This document shows positions 21,319-32,834 of a DNA stretch of 64,000 nt, one piece after another (within the stretch, counting starts at the first letter, position 1; each line of letters opens with the position of its first letter). A program made the translations under genes and the position numbers. Location: assembly GCF_028554725.1 (NCBI RefSeq), contig NC_071671.1, positions 4,562,501 to 4,626,500 of the forward strand, in the 5' to 3' direction. The notes beneath the pieces were generated by a model. The model was not told the origin of the DNA. It made no database searches and worked only from the letters and a program-made list of their open reading frames with translations. The stretch comes from Zeugodacus cucurbitae. Taxonomy: Eukaryota > Arthropoda > Insecta > Diptera > Tephritidae.

Positions 21319-23202
21319 TCCTACAGGGCAGCTGTGCATTAACTCACCAACTCGTCTGTCTACTTGTTAAGGAAACGGAAATGGGTTGGCAAATGGCATC
21401 TTTAAATGATTTAATATACCCAAGATTCTCATAATTTCACAAGATGTCATCTAAAGTATGCAACGCCAGCCACGACAGCTGTGTGGCAATAACAACAGCA
21501 AAAAATGGCATGGCGACATTTGCGGATGTGGGTGGCCGCAAGTGAATGTGCGGTGCCTCATACTGGCCACAGAGATATATATCCTTTATATGCGTGAGTG
21601 TGCGTGATAACACATGCAATTTAAGCGCGCATGTTTAGCATTGTATGTGTGTGTGTGGCAGGCAATGTTTCTTCAACACTTGCGCTGTATAGCTATATAT
21701 AAAGCGAGGCAACAAAACAGCTGAGTATATGTCTGAGAGACAGTTGTAGCAACGCACCTCTGTGGGTGGTTATGTAAATGTTATATATTAAGTATTCTAT
21801 ATAACAAATTTGTAGGTATATATGTGTCTCTTTTTAAATGTATTCCAAAACATTTACCGTTTCTACTCTTTCACGCCCACTTTTGCATTGAATAATTCAA
21901 ATTTTATACCGTCTGTGTTGATGATATGCCATTAACACACGCTCTTTTTTGTCTGTATGTACTTTGAAAACCGCACACTTGGCATTGACGAAAGTAACAA
22001 ATACACGAGGACTCATTTGCCGTCTACTTTCCACACAAACCCATGCATGCCACACACTTATTCACGCACAATTACCTTCAAAGCTGAGTTTTTTCTTGAC
22101 TCTGACACTTGTGCTTGCTGGACAGCATTCAACATTCAGTCTCGTCTCGTTGCTGTCTTCTGCATTTCGCACAAAATTAATTTAAATCTAATTTAATACT
22201 TAGTCATCGCACAACACACTCGCTCTGTGTAAGACCAATTTATGTAAATAATTCATGTTTGAGATCAACTCGCCTGATATGTGTATTTATTTGCACATAT
22301 TCTACATTTCCACGCACACAACACACATAAACGGCAGCAAAAACTGCATACGTAATGTGTGCAACATTTATACGGCAAAGCGTAACTTATTAAATGAATT
22401 TTGCCAAAAGTTAAAGCAAACTTCATAAAGTATGTCAAGCGTTGCAAGACTCAAGCCACTTTGGTGTTTATTGTTGTTGCTTTGTAGAGTTGAAATTTCG
22501 CTTTGGCTTAATACTGCTAATTTGTGAACTCAAAAGCATTTGTTGCAAATTTAATAAATACTTGATTGCTTAGGCATTTGCGAGTGTGTGTATGTATATG
22601 GTGGTATTGAAATACTTTTCTACTTTCGCATAATTATTAAGTTTATGTATTTGAGTAAACATGCTGAGGTTACTTTGACTACTGCATCACTTTGAGGTGT
22701 AAATATTAGTTGAAATTTATTAAAAAAATTTCAAAAAAATATCATATGATCGTAAAATCCTTGAAGAATACAACATTAAAAAAAGCAAAAAAATCAGCAT
22801 CAGTGATGTAAGCTAAATACACACAAATACATAAAAATATTAATTATTAAAAAAATAAAAAAAAAATAATACAAGTACTCCTTCTTACGTTTCCTGAAAA
22901 ATTTAGAAAACTGACAATGATGGCAATATATTTACATACATTCTTAAATAGGTTAATCGTCGTCTTTTGAGCTACTAAAACATGACTTAATCTTCATTCA
23001 CCGATAGTTGAATTACAGCTTTAAACTTATCCTTTTTACTATTTATTTTAAAGGAAATTTCGTGCTTGTTATGGATTCTAGGTGTCTATGGGGATACAAT
23101 TTTCATAAGAATAGTGTAAAAATGTATTGGAACAGAAAATTAGAGACGTATTGTGAATTTGTAGATGAAAAGGTAAGGTTGTACTGATACAAAATAATTA
23201 AG
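21319..23202. other. Non-coding stretch
   Basis: There is a (GT)n run near 21640-21655 and a TATA-like string at about 21694-21702 with no well-placed initiator. Unique, CA-rich fly-like sequence runs to about 22700. From there AT- and A-rich island sequence leads into the LINE copy. No gene is supportable. Confidence 0.55.
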
Positions 23203-23931
23203 TATGAATCGGAGGAATGAGGACAAGACGAAATATCTCCTGTCATCAAACGATCACTGTTGGCAGTCATAACTTTGAGGTCGTAGATACTTTCGTCTAC
23301 TTGGGAAACAGCGTTAACAACACCAACAATGTCAGACTCGAAATCCAGCGCAGAATCACTCTTGCCAACAGGTGTTAATTCGGACTGAGTAGACTATTAA
23401 AACGTAAAGTCCTCTCCCGAAGAACCAAAATCAAACTCTACAAATCGCTTATTATTCCCGTCCTGATGTATGTCGCTGAAGCGTGGACGATGACAACATC
23501 CGATGAGACGACTCTTAGGGTTTTCGAGAGTAAGGTTTTGAGCAAGATTTATGGTCCTCTAAATATTGGGATTCACCGTTGCAGACGCATGGAGTGATGA
23601 GCTGTACGATTTATAGGACGATATTGACATAGTTCAGCGAATAAAAAGACAACGGCTACGCTGGCTAGGTCATGTTGTACGAATGGAGGAAAACACCCCA
23701 GCTCTGAAAGTGTTCGATGCAGTACCCGTTGGAGGAAGCCGCGGAAGAAGACGACCTCCACTCCGTTGGAAGGACCAAGTAGAAAGTGATCTGGCTTCAC
23801 TTGGTGTTTGCAGTTGGCGCCAAAAAGCAAAAAGGGGGAATGAGTGGCGCGCTTTGGTGGATTCGGCTATAATCGCTTATAGCGGCTCCTACGCCTAATC
23901 TATATATATATATATATATATATGAATCGGA
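23203..23931 (+). mobile_element. RTE-like LINE, 5'-truncated copy c with target-site duplication
   Basis: The direct repeat TATGAATCGGA (23203-23213 and 23921-23931) brackets the insertion exactly, and the 3' end is a (TA)10 tract at 23901-23920. This is a textbook target-primed insertion, truncated at its 5' end. Coding remnants run NEDKTKYLLSSN, then NFEVVDTFVYLGNSVNNTNN, RRTKIKLYKSLIIPVLMY, AEAWTMTTSDETTLRVFESK, QRIKRQRLRWLGHVVRMEEN and GRRRPPLRWKDQVESDLASL, ending just before the tail. A deletion near 23250, a frameshift near 23580 and several stops break it. Being the copy with the cleanest boundaries, it defines the family's 3' end in this window. Confidence 0.92.
23683..23898 (+). pseudogene. 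LINE copy c, C-terminal ORF remnant
   Basis: This 71-codon frame covers the extreme C-terminus downstream of the reverse transcriptase: MEENTPALKVFDAVPVGG, RGRRRPPLRWKDQVESDLAS, then WRQKAKRGNEWRALVDSA. The equivalent protein tail recurs in copies a, b and d, and more distantly in copy e. Its Met is internal to the native protein. Upstream the frame is broken, so this is not an expressed gene. Confidence 0.8.
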
Positions 23932-26273
23932 TATAAATTGTATATGGTCAGTACCGAGTTCTCCCAAATGGAGTTGAACATATCCGTTCTAATAAAAACA
24001 AATTCGATACCGCTATTCCAAAAGAAAAGAGGAATCTACATATGAAGGAAATATATTGAATATGCCATGGAAAGGCCTCAGTTCTAGTCCAAGAAATGGA
24101 GCAAAGATATTTATTTTTTCTATACACATCTGTGAGCACTTTGATATTCGCCCCACTCATAATTTAACTGCACTCAACCAACGCACAAACCCCTCGGAGA
24201 TTTGTCTATACCAATCCTCTATGAAAATCAAATTTAACTTAACACTTTCGCTAAAACACAAATTACAGCCAACTGCAACATACACACAAAACAGCAACAA
24301 CAACAAGTAAGCAACCACATTGTGGTGTCGTCCACGCGGTGCATACTCATTGTTGCATGTAGCAACAACAAATAATGATGCGTTAAATTTATTGTAGACA
24401 ACATGACTGCTACTCATGCGTGTGTGCGCGAGAGTTGCAACAAAGCTAAAAGAGAAGAACATAATTGCAACAACAACAATTGTAGAAGAACAATATTTAA
24501 ACGTGGCGAACTGGTTCTGCGCCTTTAAGCTAGCAGCGCGACTGCTAACATGTTTTTAAAGCAACAACAACAGCTGCAGCAGCAACACTTGAGGCAACAA
24601 TAACCACACAACAACAACAACAAACAGTGCTACCACAGCAGTAGCAAAAATTTATCGCTACTTCACGAATGCGTGACATTGAATTTGTAAATTAGCAACG
24701 CAACACTGGTGTTGCAACAACACACATACCGACAACTTACATACGCGCATCTAAATAGTGTCTGCTGATAATGAAGTAAGCAAGGCGCAACTTGCAACAT
24801 GGCGAAAGTGGTGTGGTGGGGCATGCCGCTCAAACCGCACAACCGCCGCTGTATCAGTGTTTAGCGTTGCAAGCGATGCACACGCGTATGCGGTATGCAC
24901 ATGTGGCATGCCACATGCCGCAACAGGCATGAAGATATCAACAAAACTAAGAACAAGCAAGTGAAATATCGCGAGCTAGCTAAGCGCACAATAAACACAC
25001 ACACACAAGTTTGTGAAAATATATGCACCGATGCGTGTGTGTAGATATATATAGCGGTATATCAGCATATATGTGTTCATACATACATATGTATGCGTGC
25101 GTTGTAAAATATATGCCAGCGCCTTGTAGGCAATGCATGGGATGCGTGAAATAGTGAAAATGACAGTGCAGGCGCCAGTCCATTGCTGCTGGCAATTTAT
25201 GCGCCGTTGTTGTTGTTGTTTACGCGCATCTCGCTGCTGTTGGCTTAATGGCTTTTCGCTTGCAAATCGTTTCGCCTTGCTTACTAGAAAGATATCTAAA
25301 TGTATTCACTTCTCTTGGCTTGTTTTTTGCACAACTTTTTCGCTGGCTTGCCGCATAGACTGAATGCGTGTTTTCGCGCTTTTGTTGTTGTTATTGTCGT
25401 TTGTATTTCATCTTGGTGTAATATGTTGGCAATTTGTTTTACAATCAAAACGCCCGCAATCAGCAACGGCAGGCAACATTACTCAACAACATGCGTGTTG
25501 AACGCATAGCGGTAGCTGGGCATATAACAACAATAACATGACAACTGTGGATAAGATATTGCAAACGAAAGACTTTATTATGGATTATGGAATTAGTGTG
25601 GTGCTTAAGAGTATTTAATGTAGGTTTTGAAGATTTGAATATTTAAATAATTTACTTTCATTACTGGAGGGAGTCTTCTTAAGCTGGTGAAATCAAATAT
25701 GTACATATCCCTTAGTTGGCAAAATCCTACTTTAGCCAAAGCATTGTACATAGTTAGAAGTCTATTTCAGGTGGCCATTTCGAAAAAATCTGATGCTTGA
25801 AAGCAAATTGTAATCTCTCGATGATGAGAGGACCGTTTGGAGAGTTCAGTTCCCTCAATAAGAGAACTAACCCAACTCTTTTGATATTGAAAAAAAAAAC
25901 TTTATGGATAATCGAGATATACAAAGGAATTGAAAGAAAAAAGACCAGATGCTCATGCTTTATTAACTAATTTTGGGCGTTGTAATTATTTCCAGACAGC
26001 TCAATGGACTATGTGTATGAAATTGCGACAAAGTTTCGTTTACACCGTCGCTGATAGATGGTTTTTCCATATAAGGATCATTCAGAATTAAATGGTATCG
26101 CGAAGATAATTAAAATTTGGCTCAAGATCTCGACCCAACACCTCCAACACCAAAGTTCGGGAAGAAGCTTATATTTGGATTCATGGAGAATGCCTATAGT
26201 CAGAATCCAGATCAAGACCAAATATATATTCTTGTTTCTATACATATCTTTAGGTCTAAAAGCTTTAAATATT
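23932..26273. other. Non-coding stretch
   Basis: There are CAA/CAG runs near 24550-24640, a (CA)n run at about 24995-25007 and an 18-bp palindrome at 24900-24917. A 14-bp palindromic CATACATATGTATG lies at 25082-25095. 25560-26270 is island-type, AT-rich sequence. The poly-Gln-like frame at 24550-24603 (17 codons) is too short to support as an exon. Confidence 0.55.
24900..24917. repeat. 18-bp perfect palindrome with flanking arms
   Basis: CATGTGGCATGCCACATG equals its reverse complement. Outside it, TGCGG (24889-24893) and CCGCA (24918-24922) are also complementary, with a 6-base bulge on the left side, so the whole can fold as an extended stem. No known element surrounds it. Confidence 0.85.
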
Positions 26274-27032
26274 ATTAAATATTTCCCTTCCGTTTTTTGC
26301 TCTTTATTCAAAGCTTTATAAAAAGTGTTACAGTGATCGGATTTAGTTTAAATATGCGCCGTTTCGTTCCATAATCTGTTTCCATCTAGACGGCACTTCA
26401 TAATACCCCCGTCGTAGAAGCCCCACTTCTTATTTGCAAAGAACTCGTAAAGCCACTTTTCACAAGCCTTTTTTGAGTTCAACTTTACACCATCAAGGGC
26501 GTTCGCCATGGACAGGAACAGGTGGTAATCACTTGGCGCTATGCCCGGGCTATATGGTGGATGCGATAAAACCTACCATCCGAGCTCCCGTATCTTCTGC
26601 TGTCTGTCTGAGTCATCAACGAAATGTGTGGTCTGGCGTTGCCGTTCTTATTCGATGTTTTCCATGATTTGATCGGTATTCGTCGTCATAGGTCTTCCGC
26701 CGGCTGGCTTATCCTTGGTATCGTTTTCACCCGCTCTGAGTCGAAACTATTCCTCCGCAGTTCGAAGTGATTGAGTACCATCCCACAAAACACCATTAAT
26801 CTCACGGAACGTTTCTCTAGCGGATTTGCCTTTAACGAAGGAAAACTTTAAATAAGCGCGAATATCGGCGTTAGTGAACTCCATGTTTACACGTCTATAA
26901 CTGCTGAACACAATATCCAAGCTAATCATGCATAGCGTCGTTTTGTAGGTTGTTGTCAGATACGAACTCTGTAGCGCTTTATAAATAACCTCGAAATTCA
27001 AAAGAAAAAAAGTGGAAGGGAGATATTTGCTA
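26274..27032 (-). mobile_element. mariner family A, copy A3 with both TIRs and an internal deletion
   Basis: This is the only family-A copy with both ends. The AAATATTTCCCTTCCGTTTT block at the left (from 26277) pairs with the reverse complement of the right end (AAATATCTCCCTTCC, ending about 27030), next to TA. On the minus strand the transposase starts at the ATG at 26884, with MEFTNADIRAYLKFSFVKGK and LRTAEE. After KPAGGRP and TDQIMENIE a deletion jumps to the residues just after the second catalytic Asp (NARPHIS-like). It continues YSPGIAPSDYHLFLSMANAL and WLYEFFANKKWGFYDGGIMK to the end. At about 760 bp it is a typical deletion derivative that keeps its ends. Confidence 0.88.
26747..26884 (-). 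pseudogene. mariner A3 transposase N-terminal segment
   Basis: From the ATG at 26884 the 46 codons encode the first helix-turn-helix of the family-A transposase: FTNADIRAYLKFSFVKGKSA, RETFREINGVL, LRTAEE. The frame then meets a TAG after the EE, where relatives have a tryptophan. Longer in-frame sequence upstream (to 27001) is leader and not protein, because the MEFTNA start aligns with that of copy A1. Confidence 0.75.
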
Positions 27033-30000
27033 ACTTTATAATTCCTAAATGTAATTTTAGAACTTTCTATAAGGCTCTATCAGTAAAGTACTTGAAAAAT
27101 TTTGAGGCTTCCTCGTAAGATCTGCAGTCCAGCAAAATTCTCTTAGAACTAGTGATACTGTAGTGGTTTTCCAATATTTGAGACATGATTTTACAAAACA
27201 TTCCACAATTCTGTTAAACAGCTCTCCGTGAGATTCAGTTCTACATAAAGAATTCTTCTATATATGAAACATATTACCACGTCTATGTTAATGTACAGAA
27301 TTTCTAAAATTAGATTTTAATTGAAAGCGATATTGTACATAAATACAGACATGGATGTGACATAATTTAGTCTGGGGATAGCTTCTATGATACATAAACA
27401 ACTCTCTATTTTCTACTACTCGCTCAATTATGGATTGTAGTCCGTCTTCATATGCGAAGAGCACATTTTATTTGGGTATTTATTTAAATGTATATATGTC
27501 TATATCTGTATATGTCTATATACAGAACTTATGTGCATATGTTTATAAATATGCTTGCATGTTTCGAACCTTTAACAAAATATTATTTCTATTCAAATTG
27601 TGACAAGCACTTGTCATTCAACTGACAGTTTCGATTCACACACCCACACGCGGCCATATGCGATAGTACACGCACGCACACATACTCAAAGTCACACTAC
27701 AAGTGGCATTAAAGAGCAATTTTGAGTAGAGTTGTCAGTTGGTGAGTAGGAAAATTGCTGACATTCACAATACAATACGAAATGCATTTCCGGCTAAATA
27801 GTTAGAACGCACACACACACGTGTATACTATTGTTGTTTTTACAATTATTGCTGCAGCTCAGTTGACGTTACTTTAATATTGTTCCTATGAGTTCGTAAA
27901 TGCTTAGCGGAAGTAATTATTTACGTTAGGCGTTAGAAAAACCATAAAGTTTGTGTATGGTGAAAAAGCGCTCGAAAACATGGTGGAATACTCGATTGGA
28001 AGAGTACTGATGGCAGCAATGGTAATCATAAATAGAGCAATCAGTAGCAATATATTAGTCAATCTCACTTTTGCAAAAAAAAATAAAAATAAAAATAAAA
28101 AAACTTTTCTTCTCAAAATATTTTGAAAGGTCTGCCAAAACACTGTCATGCAGTCACTTTCAAGAGTGAAACATCTGTTCAACAAATTTGTTCGCACTAC
28201 TGTTAAGTCATATATTTTTATTTATTTACTCACACTCATCTGTAAGTAATAAGTTTAAAAGCCTGGGCAATTTAAAGTGACAACTGCTACATGCTGTTAT
28301 GCTATGCCATGCTGTGCTAGGTTTGTTGTATGCTTGTGTAAATTTCTGAAATTCTCAAGCTGTCAAAAAATTGTTGGAATTTTTAAAAATGAAAGCGAAA
28401 AATTGCTTTTACCAAATTTTTGCGGTTTTCAGTACATATGTACATAAGTAGAAGGCGGCGTGTGCTTGGTGCAGAGGGCACATGTGTGGATTTATATCTA
28501 GATAAAAAACTACATTTAACTCAATGGCGCGGTGTGCCAGTTTTTCGTGTGAATTTTATTTATTTTTTTTATTTTGAAGAAATTTATTTATGTTTTTGTA
28601 TATTAATAAATTTTTACTTATTATATTTGCTTGTATGCCCTTTGTAGTTACCTCTACATATCTTAGTTTTTCAATATCTATCTCGCCATTTGCTTTATTT
28701 ATACTTTGCACCCCATTCACTTTTGCCATGCCAAATATTGTAATATGTGTGTTTTTTATTGTATCAATTTGTTTGAATATTCATCAAAGCGAAAGTATGC
28801 AGTTGGACGTGCCAAAGTCATTTTAAACGCTCGTAAAATATCCGTGGCGTTCGGAGTATTTCACATATGCGGATATACAAAATGGTCTTTTTGTTTGTTA
28901 TACACACAAAAGCGAATGAATGAAAGAGTTGGCGATTCGCGAGCATAACTTCCTATACATACATATGTATATGTATGCATGTATGCCGCGTTTAATTTGT
29001 TTTTGTTGCTTGCCTCGTAAACCGTGTGGGCGTCTCCTACACGCTACATATTTTGGCAGCGCGTTCAAAGTCAGCACCAGCACTCTTTGATTTAGTGTTT
29101 TGGTTTTCAAATATTTATGTGTCATTTAAAAACTTATTTTTGAAATGTTGGATTTTGCGGTTTTTATTGCTTTATTTATTTTCTATTTAATATAAGTTGA
29201 AGAAATCGATAACGATGGCATTTATAAAATTTTTTTATTATTTTTCTTTTAAATGTTAAATTTATATTTACTGACTGGTATAATTTTTATGAGTGAAAAA
29301 CAAATTAGTATTCTCTTGAGGTCTACTTCTAGGCGATTTTGCTTATCTATTTATTTTATGAAGAATTTTGCCTAAAAAATATATTGGAAGTACTTCTCTA
29401 GGCAAAAACGAGCTCAAAGAGCTGTCCGTGGTGTTATAGAAATGGTACTAAAGGCCGAATGAAGGTCCAGGCAGAGGCATTGATTTAGAAACAGACTCTA
29501 TTTCTTCTTTCAGACTAAATTCTGAACGCTGTAGTAGTGTTATAAATCCGCATTCGGGTAGTCATTAATAGCTACTGAATTTCTGTGATTTTAGAGTTTT
29601 ACTGTATTTTTATGGATACTACCACAAATGTGTATACAATCATCAACAATTATAAATAAGCTCTAACATAATTTTGTCTGGGAAACATCCTTTAAGCCCC
29701 ATTAAACGTTTCACCCGTTTTAGTAGCGAATTCTTTAAAAAAAAAATTGGTTTTCATGCGAATAATTAGCTGAGTAGCTTTCACTGTCTAGCTGAGCTAA
29801 GCCTAATATTTGAAAACAGTCTTCGAAATAAGTCATGGTATAAATTAAGATACTTTTGTGCAATTTTATATAAATATATCACGTTCTTATTATTATTATT
29901 TTTTTATTTCCAATATATTTACTTCTATATTTGCAAATATACGCATGATTGTTTACTCCAAATAGTCTAAATATATTTTTGAAATCCATCCACTAATATG

Positions 30001-31974
30001 CCATTTTTCAATTGACAAAGCTTTTAGTGTATTTATTTAGTTACAAAAAAAGTTTAAACAAACTATTCACTAAACCAACAAAAATTTTATTTGAGAATAG
30101 CCTATATCTGTGGCTTATACATATATGTATGCGGTAAATAAACATTTGGTTACAGCAAATTGACAAAGTTGACATGAGTAAAAGCAATGGAATTTAGTTT
30201 TCGGAAAGAAAAAACAAAAAGTCAATCACTGAAAGGTATCAAATGACGGCGAGTTGTTGACTTATATATTTCAGCATACAATAACATGTGATTTCGATTT
30301 ATTGTTTTAGAAATATTGCGGTATTTGTGTTTAAGAAAGAAAAAAAAATAGAAAATACAATTTCGGAAATTATTTTTTTATTATTTATATTTTATATTGA
30401 ATAATGTATGATTAAACCACATGTTTTTTATTCTAAAATAATTTATTACAATTTTGTTGATATTCCTTTTAAACTCGCTGTATGAGAAATATATTTCAAC
30501 AAATAATTTTGCCACCTTCTCCACCACTATTTACTTGTAGTTGACCTCAAAAGCCCCGAATTTGTTTAGTAATTCCAGACGCATACAAAATTTACAACGC
30601 ATTATAAGCCAGTAACACCAAAATACAAGCACACACACATCTCCAAGCTTCCCACAGTCCAACTTTTCTACACGCGTACAAAAAGCAACATAAAAGGCCC
30701 CAGTAATGCGCTGCTTTAGATTGCGCACAAAACCCCATAAAATGTAAACTAAAAGTACAAAAGCTACACAAAAAAACACAACGGTAAACAAATAGTAGAA
30801 CACAAACAATGCGCAATTGGTGCAGCAGGACGAGAAGGAAAGTAAAGGATAAACAAATGACGGCATTGTCCAGTCGAAATGGACTTTAATGCAGACTGAT
30901 AAGACCAATGCTCATATGTGAATTTCCCACAGCAATTAAAATTTTTTGACAACAGCACACACAAGCAAAAAACGGCAGAAAAGCAAACAAACAAGCAGAG
31001 AATGCATGTAATATGAACAACAATGAAAATGCGAGGCAGCAAACAAACAAAGCGGAGAAAGGATAGCGGAGCACAAGTAACAATGGTAAGAGGTTAAATA
31101 GCAACTTAAAAGCACACATTCACAAAAAGTACGAATGTCCGAAAATACACACAAACAAACACTGATTCGAGAGCAAAGCTTGGAATGAGGCGCATTAAAA
31201 AGCAAAATTAAAAGACCAACAAACGCCAACAGACAGAGGAACATCAAAATTGAATGAGTAAAAAAGTTGATGGCGAAGGATGTGGAGCAGTGCTTTGGTG
31301 GGAGTTACACAAATATACTATTGAGAGGCATACTTCTAGGCGTTAGGCAAGTTCGTGACTAACAACAGCGTGGATAGTGCTTGTGGGCGTTCTATTGTAC
31401 AAACAAAAACAACTTTTGGTCTCAGATTAGCTAAAGTCTGGAAAGTAAGCGCCTAAATTCGACTTAGAAAAAGGTTGCACAAACTAAAAGCAGCGGCAGA
31501 CTAATGTACCTACTCATCTTGCATATGGTGGAATTTCGTTTGTTTTGAAGGAGAGAGTGAAAAAGTGTATACAAACAGCCACTTAAATGTGAAAACGGAG
31601 CTTTACGAGCATATGGATAGAAGGAACAGTATATTTATAAGAGTTTGCAACAAAATGCCAATGTATTCTATAAATTAATTATACGGAAAAGCCATGCAAG
31701 TAGCTACTTTAGACCGCGTAAAGCAAAGTAACCACATCTAATTTCATTGATGATGAGATGGTGACAAGAATAATAAAAATTTTTGTGACATGTGTGTAAA
31801 ACATAGAAAATGTGAAGGTTACTCTACCTCTTAAGTGTTGATTTTCTCACAAAAGGGCTCAGATAAAGTTTCCGAAACCTTAGCAATACCCAATTTTCAT
31901 CATAGATTAAAAATATGGATCTAATTCAAATTCACAAACCCTTCCTCGTAAAATCCTCTCTACTTATTTCAGGA
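27033..31974. other. Long non-coding stretch
   Basis: No supportable gene in about 4.9 kb. There is a (TATATG)n-like tract near 27490-27530, an A-rich AAAATA run near 28075-28100, and a palindromic ATACATATGTAT at 28959-28970. A T/A-rich block spans 29860-30530. Minus-strand frames of 74-125 codons at 30531-31247 overlap each other in three phases and are rich in F, C, L and V, as expected from A-rich plus-strand DNA. I reject them as genes. 29330-29830 is island-type with no recognised element. Confidence 0.55.
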
Positions 31975-32119
31975 GAACTCGGGCAGCCACTTTTCACAAG
32001 CCTCTTTTGAGTTCAACTTTACACCACTAAGGGCGTTCACTCACTTGGCGCTATGTCCGGGCTATATGGTAGATGCGATAAAACCTCCCATCCGAGCTCC
32101 CGTAGCTTCTGACGAGTTA

Positions 32120-32359
32120 TCAACGAAGTGTGTGATCTGGCGTTGTCCTGGTACTACACCCTTCCTGTTGGCCAATTCTGGACGCTTCTTCACTGGCCTT
32201 CGACCACGACCGTCTTCGCTTTATATTGTCGTATGTGATCCATTTTCCGTCGCCAGTCACCATCCGCTTCAAAAATGGGTCGAGTTCGTTCCGTTTCAGC
32301 AGCATATCGCAGGCGTTGAATCGGTCCAGAAGGTTTTTTTGCGTCCAATCACGCAGCAC
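32120..32359 (-). pseudogene. mariner A4 transposase catalytic-core remnant
   Basis: In this 79-codon frame the first part is genuine family-A transposase: TQKNLLDRFNACDMLLKRNE, LDPFLKRMVTGDGKWITYDN and IKRRRSWSKASEEASR. The first catalytic Asp (in TGDGKW) is present. After the deletion the reading is out of frame and ends in unrelated residues. Confidence 0.8.
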
Positions 32360-32443
32360 CCAAAAATCAAGTTTTTTGTGTATCCAGCCTTCTGCAGATG
32401 GTTTAAAATGATTTGGTGACTAACTCCCATCTCCTGGGCGATG

Positions 32444-32686
32444 TCACGAGATGCCACATGCCGGTCTAACAGTATTCATCATCACAGGTCTTCCGCCGGC
32501 TGGCTTATCCATGGTGTCTTTTTCACGCGCTCTGAATCGTCGAAACCATTCCTCCCCAATTCGAAGTGATAGAGTACCATCTCTCAAAACACCATTCTCA
32601 CGGAACGTTTCTTTAGAGGATTTTCCTTTAACGAAGGGAAACTTAAAAATCGCGCGAATTTCGGCGTCTATAATTGGTGAACGCAA
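32444..32686 (-). pseudogene. mariner A4 transposase N-terminal segment
   Basis: An 80-codon frame covers the helix-turn-helix region: AEIRAIFKFPFVKGKSSKET, LSLRIGEEWFRRFRAREKDT and MDKPAGGRPVMMNT. It is separated by a frameshift near 32465 from the downstream catalytic remnant at 32120-32359, which proves pseudogene status. Confidence 0.8.
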
Positions 32687-32834
32687 TATCCAAACTAATC
32701 ATGTCTAGCGTCGTTAAGTAGGTTATGTCCAGACCTTTCAAAGATGTATAGTATTGCCAGAAACGAACTCTGTAGCGCTTTATACATAGCCGCGAAATTC
32801 AAAAGATAAAAAGGCGGAAGGGAGATATTTAATA

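Larger units (their letters stand above)
31975..32834 (-). mobile_element. mariner family A, copy A4 (3' end lost)
   Basis: The 5' TIR is at the right end (to 32832, TTAAATATCTCCCTTCCGCC read on the minus strand) with TA at 32833-32834. The minus strand then reads a leader, EIRAIFKFPFVKGKSSKETF, EEWFRRFRAREKDTMDKPAG, NHLQKAGYTKK, LLDRFNACDMLLKRNELDPF, LKRMVTGDGKWITYDNIKRR, NRKGV and PYSPDIAPS. A deletion of roughly 50 codons removes most of the segment between the first and second catalytic motifs. Another, of about 25 bp, removes the third Asp. In the first motif the residue after the Asp is Gly (GDGKW for GDEKW). Homology stops at about 31975 within WL(P/Y)EF, so the 3' TIR is missing. Confidence 0.87.

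Noticed and set aside
21694..21702. TATA-like string as a promoter
   Set aside because: The nearest initiator-like sequence is about 45 bp downstream, too far, and no gene follows.
24550..24603. Possible poly-glutamine (opa-like) exon
   Set aside because: Only 17 codons before a stop, and CAA/CAG runs are common in non-coding fly DNA here.
30531..31247. Cluster of minus-strand frames of 74-125 codons with hydrophobic, Cys-rich translations
   Set aside because: All three phases are open because the plus strand is A-rich with CAA repeats. The apparent membrane segments come from TTG/TTT composition.
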